Below, in pieces: positions 10,763-17,914 of a stretch of 18,886 nt of DNA (the stretch's first letter is position 1; each line of letters starts with the position of its first letter). The translations under genes and the position numbers were made by a program. Source of the DNA: Candidatus Luteimonas excrementigallinarum (GTDB lineage Bacteria > Pseudomonadota > Gammaproteobacteria > Xanthomonadales > Xanthomonadaceae); contig DXCY01000035.1 in the NCBI GenBank assembly GCA_019115725.1, positions 1 to 18,886 of the forward strand. Reading direction: 5' to 3'. Under the pieces are notes generated by a model, which saw nothing but the letters and a program-made list of their open reading frames with translations, ran no database searches and was not told where the DNA came from.

Positions 10763-12532
10763 ATGCGTACCCATTTCTGCGGCCTGATCGACGAATCCCT
10801 GATCGGCCAGACCGTCACCCTTTGCGGCTGGGCCGATGTGGCCCGCGATCTTGGCGGCCTCTGCTTCATCGACCTGCGTGACCACCACGGCATCGTCCAG
10901 GTGGTGGCCGAGCCGTCGGATGCCGCCGGCAATGCCGAAGTCATCGCCACCGCCGCGGGCGTGGGCTACGAGGACTGCCTGCGCGTGACCGGTACCGTGC
11001 GCCGCCGCGAATCGGTGAACCCGAAGATCCGCACCGGCCAGGTAGAAGTGGTGGCCACCGCGGTCGAGGTGCTGAACAAGGCCGACCCGCTGCCGTTCCA
11101 CCATCACGAGAACCCGGGCGAGGACATCCGCCTGAAGTACCGCTATCTCGACCTGCGCCATCCGGAGATGCAGCGGCGCATGCGCACGCGCACGAAGCTG
11201 GTGAGCGCGCTGCGCCACTGGCTGGACGCGCGCGATTTCCAGGACATCGAGACCCCGATCCTGACCCGGGCCACGCCCGAGGGCGCGCGCGACTTCCTGG
11301 TGCCCGCACGCCAGCATCCGGGCGAGTTCTACGCCCTGCCGCAGAGCCCGCAGCTGTTCAAGCAGATCCTGATGATGTCGGGCTTCGACCGCTACTACCA
11401 GATCGCGCGCTGCTTCCGCGACGAAGCCCTGCGCGCCGATCGCCAGCTGGAGTTCACCCAGTTGGACATGGAATTCGCCTGGGTGGACGAGAGCCACGTG
11501 CAGGACACCGTGGAAACGATGATCCGCGAGGTGTTCCGCGAGGTGGCCGGCGTTGAACTGGCCGAGCCGTTCCCGCGCATGACCTGGGCCGAAGCAATGC
11601 GCCGCTACGGCTCGGACAAGCCGGATCTGCGCAACCCGCTGGAACTGGTGGACGTGGCGGAGCTGGTGAAGGACAGCGGCTTCAAGGTGTTCGCCGACGT
11701 GGCCGGCACCGATGGCGGGCGCGTGTGCGCGCTGCGGATTCCCGGCGGTGCGGCGCTGTCGCGCAAGCAGATCGACGGCTACGCCGCGCACGCGGCCAAG
11801 TACGGCGCCAAGGGCCTGGCCTATGTGAAGGTGGGCGAAGACGGCGCGGTGTCGTCGCCGATCCAGAAGTTCTTCGACGAGGCGCAGTTCAGCGCGCTGC
11901 TGGCCCACGTGGGCGCCGACAACGGCGACATGGTGTTCTTTGGTGCCGGTGAGTACCCGGTGGTCAGCGCCTTCATGGGTGCGGTGCGGCTGAAGGCCGG
12001 TGAGGAGTTCAGCCTGGTGGAAGGCGGCTGGAAGCCGCTGTGGGTGGTGGACTTCCCGATGTTCGAGTGGGACGGGGAAGCCGGCCGCTACGTGGCCCTG
12101 CACCACCCGTTCACCGCGCCGGCCATCGACGACGCCTCGGCGCTGCGTGACCAGGCCGCCAGCGCGGTCTCGCGCGCCTACGACCTGGTGCTGAACGGCA
12201 ACGAGATCGGTGGCGGATCGGTGCGTATCCACCGCCCGGCGATGCAGAAGGCGGTGTTCGAACTGCTGGGCATCGGCGCGGAAGAGGCGCAGGCCAAGTT
12301 CGGCTTCCTGCTGGATGCGCTGAAGTACGGGGCCCCGCCGCATGCCGGGATCGCCTTCGGCATCGACCGCATGGCGGCACTGCTGGCCGGTACCGAGTCG
12401 ATCCGCGACGTGATTGCCTTCCCCAAGACCACCGGCGCGCAGTGCCTGATGACCGATGCGCCCTCGCCGATCGACGATCAGCAGCTGGCGGAGCTGCGTA
12501 TCCAGATGCGGCCGACCGAAAGCGGGAGCTGA
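10763..12532 (+). CDS. aspS: aspartyl-tRNA synthetase
   Basis: A 589-residue class IIb synthetase that charges tRNA-Asp; cytosolic and essential. The N-terminal OB-fold anticodon domain (1 to about 105) is followed by motif 1 (FQDIETPILTRATPEGARDF, about 159-178) and motif 2 (FRDEALRADRQLEFTQLD, about 218-235). The bacterial GAD-type insertion comes next, then motif 3 (GIAFGIDRMAALL, about 529-541). Length agrees with bacterial AspRS (about 590). Leu30 in RDLGG is the residue type found in E. coli AspRS; Pseudomonas aeruginosa, whose enzyme also charges tRNA-Asn, has His there. This suggests a tRNA-Asp-specific enzyme (inference). The start at ATG 10763 has GGAG at 10753-10756. The GNAT gene begins 4 nt after the stop, so the two are translationally close. 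Confidence 0.97.
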   Translation: MRTHFCGLIDESLIGQTVTLCGWADVARDLGGLCFIDLRDHHGIVQVVAEPSDAAGNAEVIATAAGVGYEDCLRVTGTVRRRESVNPKIRTGQVEVVATAVEVLNKADPLPFHHHENPGEDIRLKYRYLDLRHPEMQRRMRTRTKLVSALRHWLDARDFQDIETPILTRATPEGARDFLVPARQHPGEFYALPQSPQLFKQILMMSGFDRYYQIARCFRDEALRADRQLEFTQLDMEFAWVDESHVQDTVETMIREVFREVAGVELAEPFPRMTWAEAMRRYGSDKPDLRNPLELVDVAELVKDSGFKVFADVAGTDGGRVCALRIPGGAALSRKQIDGYAAHAAKYGAKGLAYVKVGEDGAVSSPIQKFFDEAQFSALLAHVGADNGDMVFFGAGEYPVVSAFMGAVRLKAGEEFSLVEGGWKPLWVVDFPMFEWDGEAGRYVALHHPFTAPAIDDASALRDQAASAVSRAYDLVLNGNEIGGGSVRIHRPAMQKAVFELLGIGAEEAQAKFGFLLDALKYGAPPHAGIAFGIDRMAALLAGTESIRDVIAFPKTTGAQCLMTDAPSPIDDQQLAELRIQMRPTESGS

Positions 12533-12536
12533 TTGC

Positions 12537-13055
12537 GTGGAGGCGGTGCTGCGACGGGCGACGGTGGATGACGCGCAGGTGCTGTCGTCGCTCGCCGCGC
12601 GGACCTTCAGCGAAACCTTCGGCCATCTTTACCGGCCGCAGGACCTGCAAGCCTTCCTGGATGACGCCTACGCGGTGGACAAACAGCGGGTGATTCTGGC
12701 CCATCCGGATTACGCCGTATGGCTGCTGGAAGCGGATGGCGAGCCGGTCGGGCACATGGCCGCCGGCCCCTGTGGACTGCCGCATCCGGAGGCCCGGCGC
12801 GAGCATGGCGAAATCAAGCGCCTCTATCTGCTGGGTGACTGGCAGGGCGGCGGGCGCGGTGCGCGGATGATGGACGCGGCAATGGACTGGCTGCTACGCG
12901 ACGGGCCGCGGCCGCTGTGGCTGGGCGCCTGGTCGGAAAATCTGGGCGCGCACCGTTTCTACGCGCGCTGGGGCTTCGAAAAGGTGGGCGAATACCTGTT
13001 CGAAGTCGGCGAGGCCCGCGACCTGGAGTTCATCTTCCGCCGCCCAGCCCGGTAG
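12537..13055 (+). CDS. GNAT-family N-acetyltransferase
   Basis: A 172-residue acetyl-CoA-dependent acyltransferase with unknown substrate, cytosolic. It shows an N-terminal RRATVDDA segment typical of the fold, and motif A with the acetyl-CoA pyrophosphate loop in LYLLGDWQGGGRGARMMD (about residues 98-115). Motif B is WSENLGAHRFYARWGFEKVGEY near the C-terminus. The start is GTG at 12537, chosen because GGGAG at 12524-12528, inside the end of aspS, lies 8 nt upstream; the open frame continues back into aspS but only as overlap. It is very likely co-transcribed with aspS and the hydrolase gene that follows 28 bp later. Confidence 0.9.
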   Translation: MEAVLRRATVDDAQVLSSLAARTFSETFGHLYRPQDLQAFLDDAYAVDKQRVILAHPDYAVWLLEADGEPVGHMAAGPCGLPHPEARREHGEIKRLYLLGDWQGGGRGARMMDAAMDWLLRDGPRPLWLGAWSENLGAHRFYARWGFEKVGEYLFEVGEARDLEFIFRRPAR

Positions 13056-13083
13056 CAGCGCCACCTTTCGATAGGATCCGCCC

Positions 13084-13737
13084 ATGCCCGCATCCCGTCC
13101 TGCCGATTCCATCCGCCGCGTCATCCTGCTGCATGGCATCTGGATGGTGGGCGCCACCATGCGGCCCTTGGCAAAGCGCCTGCGTGCGCAGGGGTTTGTT
13201 CCGGAAATCCTCGGTTACCGCAGCATCACCGGCGGCGTGGATAGCGCGGCGCGGCGCCTGCTGGCGCGTCTGCGTGTGGGCGATCCGGCCCATGTCGTCG
13301 GCCACAGTCTGGGCGGCCTGGTGGCCCTGCGGGCGTTGCAGGCCGATCCCGACGTGCCGGTCGGGCGGGTCCTGTGCCTGGGCTCGCCCCTGTGCGGCAG
13401 CGGTGCGGCGGCGGGCCTGGCCAGGCATCGCCTGTCAGCGGCCTGGTTCGGCCGCAGCCGGGATGTACTCCTGGAGGGCTGCACGGCCTGGCCGGAGCGG
13501 GTTGAGGTTGGGGTGATCGCCGGCGATGCGCCCTACGGGCTGGGCCGCTTCTTCGGCCGCTTCGAGGGTGAGCACGATGGCACCGTGGCAGTGGAGGAAA
13601 CCCGCTGTCCGGGACTGGCGGACCATCTGGTGGTCCATGCCAGCCACATGGGCATGCTGCTTTCCGCGCAGGTGGCGGCGCAGGCGGGGCAGTTCCTCGG
13701 CGCGGGGCGCTTCGACGACTCCCGGCCCGGTGCATAG
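13084..13737 (+). CDS. alpha/beta hydrolase (lipase/esterase-like)
   Basis: A 217-residue alpha/beta-hydrolase without a signal peptide. The oxyanion strand reads VILLHGIWM (13-21). The nucleophile elbow is GHSLGG (73-78, Ser75). The likely acid is Asp165 in EHDGTVAVEET and the likely catalytic His is 188 in HASHMGML, so the triad appears complete. The short lidless size and the DGTV motif recall small lipase-like or PGAP1-like hydrolases; the substrate is unknown. The start at ATG 13084 has AGGA at 13073-13076, spacing 7. It is the last gene of the aspS-GNAT-hydrolase set, and its TAG lies in the loop of a 13-bp hairpin facing the convergent symporter genes. Confidence 0.88.
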   Translation: MPASRPADSIRRVILLHGIWMVGATMRPLAKRLRAQGFVPEILGYRSITGGVDSAARRLLARLRVGDPAHVVGHSLGGLVALRALQADPDVPVGRVLCLGSPLCGSGAAAGLARHRLSAAWFGRSRDVLLEGCTAWPERVEVGVIAGDAPYGLGRFFGRFEGEHDGTVAVEETRCPGLADHLVVHASHMGMLLSAQVAAQAGQFLGAGRFDDSRPGA

Positions 13738-13751
13738 CGCATCGGGCCGGG
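13721..13751. terminator. 13-bp bidirectional hairpin at the hydrolase stop
   Basis: Bases 13721-13733 pair with 13739-13751 (CCCGGCCCGGTGC with GCATCGGGCCGGG; one G-T wobble) around the 5-nt loop ATAGC, which holds the TAG of the hydrolase gene. It lies between two convergent units, 8 bp from the stop of the small-subunit gene. Neither side has a T-run, so it may block transcription by stem strength or with Rho. Confidence 0.55.
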
Positions 13752-13758
13752 TGGCCGG

Positions 13759-13890
13759 TTATACCAGCGTGTCGCCGTCCTTGCGGGCAGCGCGGATGTC
13801 ACGCACCAGGGCCACGCACAGCACGATCATCACCAGGATCGCCAGGGCCGGCCAGACGAGGATGTAGAAGGAAAGCAGGGGAATGCTCAT
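13759..13890 (-). CDS. small single-helix transporter subunit (43 aa)
   Basis: A 43-residue membrane protein beginning MSIPLLSFYILVWPALAILV and ending RKDGDTLV. One hydrophobic helix spans about residues 5-29, followed by a basic, charged tail (RDIRAARKDGD), so the C-terminus should face the cytoplasm. The FYxLVWPALA pattern and tail resemble proteins annotated as putative transporter small subunits next to sodium symporters (from memory of the family). Its ATG overlaps the symporter TGA (ATGA), and AAGGAG at 13898-13903 is 7 nt upstream, an excellent ribosome-binding site. Both point to translation together with the symporter. It probably binds and stabilises or tunes that carrier. Confidence 0.85.
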   Translation of the reverse strand: MSIPLLSFYILVWPALAILVMIVLCVALVRDIRAARKDGDTLV

Positions 13891-15593
13891 GCGCGGACTC
13901 CTTGGTCATTCTGATTGGCGATCGACGCTGCAGCCTCGGGGGTTGCGCCCTTGTCGAAAGCGGTTTTCTGGAAGTTGCGCACCCGCTGGTCCAGCAGGGC
14001 GAAGTCGAAGCGCTCGTCATTGCGCAGACTCAGCGCCGTGCACACGATGGCGCTGGCACCGTAGGCCACCAGGGCACTGATCAGCGGAATGTATTCGCGC
14101 AGGGCGCCGAACACGATCGTCGACAGGCCAATGATGGTCAGCCCGCCCACGGTGAACGCGGCGCGCTTGCCGAAGAAGCCAAATGCCATCAGCCCGGTCA
14201 CCACGCCGGCGCCAACCAGGCCGATGGCTTCGAGCAGGTAGCCGGTCGCACCGTCAAGGGGTACCAGTTCGAATCGCGTCAGGCAGAACAGGGTGACCGC
14301 GACCGCAACCGACCAGGAGAAGGCGCGGTTGTTCACCCGGTCCCAGTAGAAGCTGGCGATCACCGGAAACACGATTGCTCCCCACAGCGCGCCCACGAAC
14401 ACCAGCACGATGAGGATATCCAGGCGCAGGCTGGCGAAGATGATGCCGAGCACCGTGGCCACGATCATGGTGATGCGCCCGATCAGCAGCATCAGCTTGG
14501 GGTCGGGGCGCTTGCGGGCCAGGTTCTTGCCGTAGAGGTCGGTCATCACGATGGCCGACAGCGCGGACAGGTCCGAGTCGGCGGTGGAGGACAGCGACCC
14601 TACCACCAGGATGAAGAACATCCCTATCGCGAAGGGCGGCAGGTACTGCGAGGCCATCTGCGGGATCAGGTTGTTGCTGTCGCCATCGAGCGGGGTGATG
14701 CCGGCAAACAGCGCCAGCATGCCCAGCATGCCCAGGCCGATCACCACCGCGCCGTAGCCGACGGTGGCCATCATGAAGGTGGGTTTGATCAGGTCCTGGC
14801 GCACCGCGAACAGGCGCTGGGCGATGGTCTGGTTGCCGATCGCGTAGGCCAGCACCGCCACCAGATAGGGCGCGCCCTGCTCCAGGAAGGCCGTGCGGGA
14901 GAAGAAACTGGCCTGCTCGGAGGTCAGGTGCACCATGCCCTGCTCGAGCAGCGAGCTGCCGCCGGCGTTGAAATACACCATCGGGATCAGCACCGCAGCG
15001 GCCACCACCATCGCCACCAGCTGGGCGAAGTCGGTCATCACCGAGGCGCGGAAGCCGGACCACAGGGTGTAGGCCAGCACGCCGGCGCCGGCGATCAGCA
15101 CGCCGTGGATGAATGAAAGCGGCGAGAGCACCGCCACCAGCGCGCCGGCAGCGCTGAAATTGACCATCAGGCTGATGCAGCTGCCGACGATGTTGGAGAT
15201 CGCCATCACCATCTGGCTGGAGGTGCCGTGGCGGGCGTGCAGGATCTCGGCGAGGGTGTGCGCATCCGGCGCCACTTCGCGGAAGCGGCGGCCGAAGGGG
15301 TAGATGAAGAGGATCATCAGTGCGCCCCACAGGCCGTAATGGATCGGCCCGGAGATGCCGTAGCGATAGCCGGAAGTCGCGCTGGCGAAGAACGACGCGG
15401 CCCAGATCCAGGTGGCCATCATGCTGGCTGCGGCCATGCCGAAGCCGATCGCGCTGTTGGAGACCATGTAAGCGTCGACGTTCTCCTTCTTGCGGATGAT
15501 CGTCAGCGACATGAGGAAGGTGATGGCGTAGAAGCCGATCAGGAGGAGCAGGGCGGTTCCGGAGCTGAGCTGGTGGATTCCTGTCTGTTGCAT
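13887..15593 (-). CDS. sodium:solute symporter (SSS family)
   Basis: A 568-residue inner-membrane Na+-coupled symporter of the SSS/SLC5 family with about 13-14 helices. Visible family features are FYAITFLMSLTIIRKKENVDAY (helix 1 and loop), MMATWIWAASFFASATSGYRYG, and FGRRFREVAPDAHTLAEILHARHG between helices. VVGSLSSTADSDLSALSAIVMTDLY is the serine/threonine-rich helix 8 that helps bind sodium in this fold. The substrate cannot be assigned; amino or organic acids are common. The start at ATG 15593 gives the usual short N-terminus before helix 1; upstream in-frame residues to 15734 are Pro/Arg-rich and unlikely. No good ribosome-binding site is seen. The stop overlaps the ATG of the 43-residue partner gene. 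Confidence 0.92.
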   Translation of the reverse strand: MQQTGIHQLSSGTALLLLIGFYAITFLMSLTIIRKKENVDAYMVSNSAIGFGMAAASMMATWIWAASFFASATSGYRYGISGPIHYGLWGALMILFIYPFGRRFREVAPDAHTLAEILHARHGTSSQMVMAISNIVGSCISLMVNFSAAGALVAVLSPLSFIHGVLIAGAGVLAYTLWSGFRASVMTDFAQLVAMVVAAAVLIPMVYFNAGGSSLLEQGMVHLTSEQASFFSRTAFLEQGAPYLVAVLAYAIGNQTIAQRLFAVRQDLIKPTFMMATVGYGAVVIGLGMLGMLALFAGITPLDGDSNNLIPQMASQYLPPFAIGMFFILVVGSLSSTADSDLSALSAIVMTDLYGKNLARKRPDPKLMLLIGRITMIVATVLGIIFASLRLDILIVLVFVGALWGAIVFPVIASFYWDRVNNRAFSWSVAVAVTLFCLTRFELVPLDGATGYLLEAIGLVGAGVVTGLMAFGFFGKRAAFTVGGLTIIGLSTIVFGALREYIPLISALVAYGASAIVCTALSLRNDERFDFALLDQRVRNFQKTAFDKGATPEAAASIANQNDQGVRA

Positions 15594-15893
15594 GGAGTGA
15601 TGGACGGTCCTTTGGCGGACGCCAGGCGCAGGGGCAGGCAAAACAACAGCCGTCCGCGCGGGATGCATCCGCCGGGTTGGGGGCCACTCGGGCCGGGTGG
15701 ATCTGCCGGGTTTTTTTGCTGCAGCCGGATACAACCGGCCGGACTGGCTGCGTTACGCGGCATGCAGGGAATGCCGGAGAGCAGGGCGGCGGCTGCCGCC
15801 AGAGGCGCTGCGGTCAAAAGGACCAGTGCCAGCGGCTGGGCGTTCGAGCAGCATGCGCAATTCAATGCACACCGAGGCTGCGAAGCGCCGGCC

Positions 15894-15899
15894 ATTGTA
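15894..15899 (-). promoter_or_regulatory. candidate -10 box (TACAAT) toward the symporter
   Basis: On the minus strand TACAAT matches five of six consensus bases. If used, the symporter mRNA would carry a leader of nearly 300 nt. No good -35 box is visible upstream, so the call is tentative. Confidence 0.3.
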
Positions 15900-15951
15900 G
15901 CAGACGCCGCCGAGGCGCCTTCCGCGGCGCGCGTCGGCCGGGTCTGGCGCC

Positions 15952-15957
15952 TATAAT
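15952..15957 (+). promoter_or_regulatory. perfect -10 box (TATAAT) for the yebC operon
   Basis: An exact TATAAT in GC-rich surroundings, 40 bp before the yebC ATG. The bases 17 bp upstream (GCGCGT) are a poor -35 match, so an activator or strong -10 dependence is possible. It likely drives yebC-ruvC-ruvA and perhaps kup. Confidence 0.5.
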
Positions 15958-15997
15958 CCGCTGTATCCCTTCATGTTTTTTTCGGACCGCGAGCAAG

Positions 15998-16738
15998 ATG
16001 GCAGGACATTCCAAATGGGCGAACATCCAGCACCGCAAAAACGCGCAGGACGCGAAGCGGGGCAAGATTTTCACCAAGATCATCCGTGAGATCTCCGTGG
16101 CGGCGCGCGCCAGCGGCGGCGACCCTGCCCAGAACCCGCGCCTGCGTTCGGCGATGGACAAGGCCTTCGGCGCCAACATGACCCGCGATGTGGTCGAGCG
16201 CGCGATCAAGAAGGCCACCGGCGAGCTGGAGGGCGTGAACTACGAGGAAATCCGCTACGAGGGCTATGCGCCCGGCGGGGTGGCGGTGATCGTCGACTGC
16301 CTGACCGACAACCACGTGCGCACCGTGGCCGACGTGCGCCACGCCTTCAGCAAGTTCGGTGGCAACCTGGGCACCGATGGCTCGGTGGCCTTCATGTTCC
16401 GCAAGCTGGGGGTGCTGAGCTTCGCGCCGGGCTCGGACGAGGATGCCATCACCGAGGCGGCGATCGAGGCCGGTGCCGACGATATCGTCACCTACCCCGA
16501 GGACGGCTCGATCGACGTGCTGACCGATCCGGAGAGCTTTGCCGCGGTGCGCGACGCCATGGTCGCCGCCGGCTGCGAGCCGGCGCAGGCTGAGGTCACC
16601 TGGCGGGCCGACAACGACGTGGCGGTGGACGGCGAGACCGGCCAGCAGGTGGTCAAACTGCTGGACTGGCTGGAGGACATCGACGATGTGCAGGCGGTCT
16701 ATTCCAACGCCGAACTGGGCGAGGACGCCTACGCCTGA
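15998..16738 (+). CDS. yebC: YebC/TACO1-family protein
   Basis: A 246-residue cytosolic protein, the same length as E. coli YebC. It begins with the invariant MAGHSKWANIQHRK and shows GKIFTKIIREI, MTRDVVERAIKKATGE, YEGYAPGGVAVIVD, HAFSKFGGNLGTDGSVAFMF and DWLEDIDDVQAVYSN, which together cover all three family domains. It was long annotated as a DNA-binding regulator; the mitochondrial homologue TACO1 and more recent bacterial work point to a role in translation elongation. The start at ATG 15998 is fixed by family conservation; the same frame runs back to 15677 without support. It lies 20 bp before ruvC, the usual gammaproteobacterial arrangement. Confidence 0.97.
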   Translation: MAGHSKWANIQHRKNAQDAKRGKIFTKIIREISVAARASGGDPAQNPRLRSAMDKAFGANMTRDVVERAIKKATGELEGVNYEEIRYEGYAPGGVAVIVDCLTDNHVRTVADVRHAFSKFGGNLGTDGSVAFMFRKLGVLSFAPGSDEDAITEAAIEAGADDIVTYPEDGSIDVLTDPESFAAVRDAMVAAGCEPAQAEVTWRADNDVAVDGETGQQVVKLLDWLEDIDDVQAVYSNAELGEDAYA

Positions 16739-16758
16739 GGGCGGCGCACAGAGCTGAT

Positions 16759-17280
16759 ATGACCCGCATCCTCGGCATCGACCCCGGCTCCCAGCGGACC
16801 GGCGTGGGCATCATCGACGTGGATGCGGGCGGGCGCATGGCCCATGTCTACAGCGGTCCGCTGGTGCTGCTGTCGGCGCCCGATTTCCCCGGGCGGCTGC
16901 GCCTGCTGCTGGACGGGCTGGGCGGGCTGATCGACGAGCACCGGCCGGACGAGGTGGTGATCGAGCAGGTGTTCATGGCCCGCAATCCGGATTCGGCGCT
17001 GAAGCTGGGCCAGGCCCGCGGCGCGGCGATCTGCGCGGCGGTGCTGCGCGACCTGCCGGTGCACGAATACGCGGCCACTGAAATCAAGCTGGCGGTGGTC
17101 GGTCGCGGCGGCGCCGAGAAGGCCCAGGTGCAGCACATGGTGGGCCTGCTGCTGAGCCTGCACGGCAAACTGCAGGCCGACGCCGCCGATGCCCTGGCTG
17201 CCGCCATCACCCATGCCCACGTACGGGCCAGCGCCCGTCGCCTGGGCGTCGGGACGCGCCAGGCCTGGGCGCGCAAGTAA
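16759..17280 (+). CDS. ruvC: Holliday-junction resolvase RuvC
   Basis: A 173-residue endonuclease that cuts Holliday junctions symmetrically as a dimer, together with RuvAB, in recombinational repair. The RNase H-like catalytic residues are all present: Asp8 (GIDPGSQRTG), Glu69 (VIEQVFMARNPDSALKLGQARG), Asp141 and Asp144 (LQADAADALAAAITHAH). Length equals the E. coli enzyme. The start at ATG 16759 gives the standard MTRILGIDPG; the ribosome-binding site is weak (AGAG). It sits 20 bp after yebC and 15 bp before ruvA, in one operon. Confidence 0.98.
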   Translation: MTRILGIDPGSQRTGVGIIDVDAGGRMAHVYSGPLVLLSAPDFPGRLRLLLDGLGGLIDEHRPDEVVIEQVFMARNPDSALKLGQARGAAICAAVLRDLPVHEYAATEIKLAVVGRGGAEKAQVQHMVGLLLSLHGKLQADAADALAAAITHAHVRASARRLGVGTRQAWARK

Positions 17281-17295
17281 CGGAGAAACAGGGTA

Positions 17296-17886
17296 ATGAT
17301 CGGACGGTTGAAAGGCATCCTGATCCACAAGCAGCCGCCGTGGCTGGTGGTGGACGTGGGCGGCGTGGGTTACGAGCTGGAAGCGCCGATGAGCACCTTC
17401 TACGAGCTGCCCGAGCTGGGCCGCGAGGTGGCGCTGTTCACCCACTATGCGCACAAGGACGACACGGTATCGCTGTACGGTTTCCTCACCGAGGCCGAAC
17501 GGCGCATGTTCCGTGACGTGCAGAAGGTCAGCGGGATCGGCGCCAGGATTGCCCTGGCGATCCTGTCCGGCGCCTCGGTGGGCGAGTTTGCGCTGATGGT
17601 GCAGGCCGGAGATATCACCGCCCTGTGCCGCATCCCCGGCATCGGCAAGAAGACCGCCGAACGCATCGTCGTGGAACTGCGTGACCGTGCCGCGGACCTG
17701 GCGGGGGCGCTGCCGGCAGCGGCGTCCGGCAGCGTGCCATCCGACCCGATGGCCGAGGCCGTCGTGGCCCTGCAGCAGCTGGGCTACCGCCCGGCCGAGG
17801 CACAGAAAATGGCCCGCGCCGCAGCGGGCGAGGGCGATCCCGCCGAAACCATCATCCGCAAGGCGTTACAGTCCGCACTGCGCTGA
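17296..17886 (+). CDS. ruvA: Holliday-junction binding protein RuvA
   Basis: A 196-residue protein that binds the four-way junction as a tetramer and loads the RuvB motor. Domain I (1 to about 64, OB fold) has MIGRLKGILIHK and DVGGVGYELE. Domain II has two helix-hairpin-helix motifs (VSGIGARIALAILSG from about 78, IPGIGKKTAERIVVEL from 113). An Ala/Ser-rich flexible linker follows. Domain III (about 150-196; AVVALQQLGYRPAEAQKMA) would contact RuvB. GGAG at 17282-17285 precedes the ATG by 10 nt. The next gene on the strand is kup and not ruvB, so ruvB, if linked, must lie beyond the window. Confidence 0.98.
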   Translation: MIGRLKGILIHKQPPWLVVDVGGVGYELEAPMSTFYELPELGREVALFTHYAHKDDTVSLYGFLTEAERRMFRDVQKVSGIGARIALAILSGASVGEFALMVQAGDITALCRIPGIGKKTAERIVVELRDRAADLAGALPAAASGSVPSDPMAEAVVALQQLGYRPAEAQKMARAAAGEGDPAETIIRKALQSALR

Positions 17887-17914
17887 CGCACCTGCCCGCG
17901 TCCAGGACTTCGAC

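Larger units (their letters stand above)
15594..15997. other. 404-bp intergenic region between symporter and yebC
   Basis: No convincing gene is present. It holds candidate divergent -10 boxes (TACAAT on minus at 15894-15899, TATAAT on plus at 15952-15957). Several short hairpins lie in the part that would be the symporter leader: GGCGGC/GCCGCC at 15785-15800, and GGTC/GACC around 15812-15824. A T7 run lies at 15711-15717, with no stem directly before it. I recognise no riboswitch. Confidence 0.5.

Noticed and set aside
9695..12343. 882-codon open frame on the minus strand, across aspS and part of the MFS gene
   Set aside because: It is antisense to aspS, His/Arg/Ala-rich and without recognisable domains; long antisense frames are common in GC-rich DNA. 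Its distal part is an out-of-frame reading of the MFS gene.
15684..15717. Possible intrinsic terminator before the T7 run
   Set aside because: The only stem (CCACTC/GGGTGG) ends about 10 nt before the T-run and no stem abuts it, and no plus-strand gene ends nearby.
15539..15895. 118-codon minus-strand frame upstream of and overlapping the symporter start
   Set aside because: It has a hydrophobic stretch, but its ATG overlaps the candidate -10 box, has no ribosome-binding site, and the rest is Pro/Ser/Arg-rich with no family resemblance.
15677..15997. N-terminal extension of yebC
   Set aside because: YebC proteins begin at MAGHSKW; the extra 107 residues are non-conserved and lie over the promoter.
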